Shown in pieces: positions 4,378 to 6,389 of a stretch of DNA of 6,389 bases (its first letter is position 1; the number at the start of each line of letters is the position of its first letter). The DNA is from Planctomycetota bacterium (GTDB lineage: Bacteria > Planctomycetota > SZUA-567), in contig JAJBTL010000315.1 in NCBI GenBank assembly GCA_020860865.1, positions 1 through 6,389 of the forward strand, read 5' to 3'. The notes under the pieces are model-generated. The model made no database searches. It saw only the letters and a list, made by a program, of their open reading frames with translations, and was not told the DNA's origin. The translations under genes and the position numbers were made by a program.

Positions 4378-5895
4378 ATGGCAGAGACAGTTGTAAAAAT
4401 GACCAACGTCGGCAAGTCCTTTTCCGGGGTGACGGTCCTTCAGGGCGTCAACTTCGACCTGGTCGCCGGCGAGGTCCACGTCCTCGCCGGGGAAAACGGG
4501 GCGGGGAAATCCACCCTCATCAAAATTCTCTCCGGCGTCTATCCGGACTTCGAAGGCGAGATGGAAGTGTTCGGGAAACAGGTCCGGTACGAATCGCCCA
4601 TCCAGGCCAGCCAGGCCGGGGTCTCCGTCATCCACCAGGAGATGTCCCTCATTCCCGCCCTGGACACGGTGGATAATATTTTCCTCGGCCGCGAACGGAA
4701 ACGCTCGTTCTGGCGCTACGACCGTCCGGCCCAGGAGCGCCGCACCCGGGAACTCCTCGCCCGCCTCGACCTCGCCGACCTGAACATCAGGGTGCCGGTG
4801 GAGGAGTTCTCGATGTCTGTGAAACAGCGCATCGAAATCGCCAAGGCCCTGGCCTACGATGCCCGCATCTTCATCATGGACGAGCCGACCTCCGCCATCC
4901 CGGAGTCCGATGTCGAACTCCTCTTCGCCATCATTGCCCAACTGAAGGCCGACGGGTTCGGCATTATTTACATCACCCATAAAATGGAAGAAATCTACCG
5001 CATCGCCGACCGCCTCACCGTTCTCCGGAACGGCGAATGGGTCGTCACCGAAACGGCCGAAAACCTGCCGGAACGGGAACTCGTCAAGAAAATGGTCGGC
5101 CGTGAACTGGACAACCGCTTCCCGCCGCGCCGGGAGACTATCCGGGACCGCGTCAGGCTCCGAGTCGAAAACATGTCCATCCATAACCCGGATCTCCCGG
5201 ACCGGTTCCTCGTCCATAACGTTTCCTTCAGCGCCCATGAGGGGGAAATACTGGGGATTTCCGGACTGCAGGGTTCCGGGAACAGCGAACTCCTGAACGG
5301 CATTTTCGGCACCTATGGGAAGCTCGCCACCGGGCGAATCAGCCTGGACGACGATGTCAGGAATTCGTTCCAGCCCATCGATTCCATCAACCGGGGTTTA
5401 TCCCTCTTAACGAACGACCGGAAAGCCAGCGGCATCATTCCGGAGGCGAGCGTCGCCGACAATATCGCCCTCGCCTCGCTCCGCCGCTTCAGCCGGAAAA
5501 GCTGGCGGAACGGGAAGGAGGAGGGCGCCGCGGCCCGCCGCCAGAAAACCGCCATGCGCATCCGCCTCCACGATCTCTCGCAGGCCATCTCCACCCTGTC
5601 CGGCGGCAACCAGCAAAAAGCCCTCATCGGACGCTGGCTGGAAACGGACCCGAAGGTCCTCCTCCTCGACGAACCGACCCGGGGCATCGACGTCGGCGCC
5701 AAATTTGAAATCTACGACCTGATGAACGAACTCACCGCCTCCGGCATGACCATCCTCCTCATCACCAGCGAACTCCCCGAGCTCCTGGCGATGGCGGACC
5801 GCATCCTTGTCATGCATCGGGGACACATCACGGCCGAATTCGACCGGGATTCGGCTACTCAGGAAAATATTGTTCACGCAGCCATGGGAGCCTGA
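4378..5895 (+). CDS. Two-domain ATP-binding protein of a CUT2-type sugar ABC importer
   Basis: This 505-residue protein is the tandem ATPase that powers sugar import at the cytoplasmic face, of usual length for RbsA/MglA-type subunits. ATG 4378 has AAGGGA at 4365-4370, seven bases upstream; a TTG at 4327 would add 17 unlikely residues. Domain 1 has Walker A GENGAGKST (38-46), Q-loop in VIHQEMSL (84-91), a divergent signature FSMSVKQ (144-150), Walker B IFIMDEP (164-170) and switch His201 in ITHKMEE. Domain 2 has a degenerate Walker A, GLQGSGNSE (296-304), but an intact signature LSGGNQQ (407-413) and Walker B LLLDEPTRGIDVGAKFEIY (428-446), with SELPE where the switch His would be. A degenerate second Walker A is normal in this family. 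The middle part strongly recalls MglA. It follows the binding-protein gene by 147 bp and is three bases from the permease. Confidence 0.95.
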   Translation: MAETVVKMTNVGKSFSGVTVLQGVNFDLVAGEVHVLAGENGAGKSTLIKILSGVYPDFEGEMEVFGKQVRYESPIQASQAGVSVIHQEMSLIPALDTVDNIFLGRERKRSFWRYDRPAQERRTRELLARLDLADLNIRVPVEEFSMSVKQRIEIAKALAYDARIFIMDEPTSAIPESDVELLFAIIAQLKADGFGIIYITHKMEEIYRIADRLTVLRNGEWVVTETAENLPERELVKKMVGRELDNRFPPRRETIRDRVRLRVENMSIHNPDLPDRFLVHNVSFSAHEGEILGISGLQGSGNSELLNGIFGTYGKLATGRISLDDDVRNSFQPIDSINRGLSLLTNDRKASGIIPEASVADNIALASLRRFSRKSWRNGKEEGAAARRQKTAMRIRLHDLSQAISTLSGGNQQKALIGRWLETDPKVLLLDEPTRGIDVGAKFEIYDLMNELTASGMTILLITSELPELLAMADRILVMHRGHITAEFDRDSATQENIVHAAMGA

Positions 5896-5898
5896 ATT

Positions 5899-6389
5899 AT
5901 GAGTACACCGAACGACCTGGCGGTACAGAGCCCAAGGGCGGGCGACGCCGAACTTTCCGACACATCCTCGCCGCTTCGCCGGTTTTTCGCGAAAGCGTGG
6001 GTCCGCGCCATGTTGGCGCTTCTCATCATTTTCGTCCTTGGCTGCATCTTCAACGCGAACGGAACCTTTTTCCGCTGGACGCCGCACCGGGACATGCTCA
6101 GGCAGACCTCCGTCTACGGCATCCTCGCCTGCGGCATGACCATGGCCATCCTCACCGGCGGCATCGACCTCGGCGTCGGGAGCGTCCTGGCGGCGGTGGC
6201 GGTGCCGTACTCCCTCTTCCTCATGGTGCACGAGTGGTCGGCGTGGATAGTCGTCCCCATTTGCCTCGTCATCGGGACCGCCTGCGGCGCCTGGAACGGG
6301 TTCCTCATCGGCCGCTTCAAGTTCCAACCCTTTATCGCCACCCTGGCGATGATGACGTTCGCCCGGGGCCTGGCGAAAACCATGGCACG
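5899..6389 (+). CDS. Membrane permease of the CUT2-type sugar ABC importer (partial, 3' end outside window)
   Basis: The first 163 residues are present and the frame is open to the window edge, so about half of a typical 320-350-residue permease is missing. It should form the inner-membrane channel used by the upstream ATPase and binding protein. A polar cytoplasmic N-terminus of about 33 residues precedes the first hydrophobic segment (about 36-51). Further segments follow at about 70-87, 92-110 and 114-135. Family signatures are clear: GMTMAILTGGIDLGVGSVLA (79-98) and NGFLIGRFKFQPFIATLAMM (133-152), as in RbsC/YtfT-like BPD_transp_2 permeases. ATG 5899 has GGGAG at 5886-5890, inside the end of the ATPase gene. 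The two genes are only three bases apart, so they are translated from one message. Confidence 0.93.
   Translation, partial: MSTPNDLAVQSPRAGDAELSDTSSPLRRFFAKAWVRAMLALLIIFVLGCIFNANGTFFRWTPHRDMLRQTSVYGILACGMTMAILTGGIDLGVGSVLAAVAVPYSLFLMVHEWSAWIVVPICLVIGTACGAWNGFLIGRFKFQPFIATLAMMTFARGLAKTMA

Noticed and set aside
4312..5238. Long minus-strand open frame (308 codons) opposite the ATPase gene
   Set aside because: It is antisense to clear ABC motifs; the long frame is a by-product of strong G/C third-position bias. Its product is low-complexity and has no recognisable domain.
5407..6327. Minus-strand open frame (306 codons) opposite the ATPase end and permease start
   Set aside because: It spans two real genes on the other strand and encodes an Asp/Glu/Gly/His-rich product typical of antisense to GC-rich coding DNA.
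1..6389. CRISPR array, tRNA or rRNA gene, insertion sequence or attachment site
   Set aside because: No regularly spaced repeats, no tRNA-like or rRNA-like segments, no transposase or integrase reading frame, and no terminal inverted repeats were seen.

Overview
The window holds a carbohydrate-uptake locus with its control genes, all on the + strand, from a GC-rich Gram-negative bacterium. Coding regions are GC-rich, with strong G/C preference at third codon positions. The AraC-type protein and the sugar-ABC components have the general look of proteins from sugar-degrading bacteria of the PVC group, such as Lentisphaerota. That placement is a guess from protein style; there is no marker gene in the window.

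Layout. 66-1055 encodes an AraC-family regulator with an N-terminal cupin-type sensor. 1157-1918 encodes a DeoR-family repressor. Its stop codon overlaps the start of a Cof-type HAD sugar-phosphate phosphatase (1915-2757) by 4 bp, and an intrinsic terminator at 2847-2871 closes that transcription unit. A 486-bp gene-free stretch (2758-3243) follows. It contains the terminator, an AT-rich palindrome cluster, a sigma70-type promoter and a leader of about 215 nt with possible small ORFs and hairpins. Next comes a CUT2-type sugar importer: periplasmic binding protein (3244-4230), a 147-bp structured intergenic spacer, a two-domain ATPase (4378-5895) and the start of a membrane permease (5899 to the window edge, incomplete).

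Regulatory logic. The promoters of deoR and of the transporter operon carry nearly the same 24-bp element (22 of 24 bases identical), placed at the same spacing over the -10 box. It is centred on a perfect 14-bp palindrome: CTTATAATTATAAG before deoR and CTTATCATGATAAG before the transporter. The two differing bases change as a complementary pair, which keeps the symmetry. The simplest reading is that the DeoR-type protein represses its own regulator-phosphatase operon and the importer. DeoR-family repressors commonly answer to sugar phosphates, so the co-transcribed phosphatase could remove the inducing metabolite, though this is inference.

The gene families are ordinary. I see no clearly new protein system, defence system, mobile element, RNA gene or CRISPR. 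The parts most worth a second look are non-coding: the duplicated operator, the long structured leader before the binding-protein gene, and the nested hairpin between the binding-protein and ATPase genes. The transported sugar cannot be named; the binding protein most resembles YtfQ (galactofuranose) and the ATPase MglA (galactose), both from memory.
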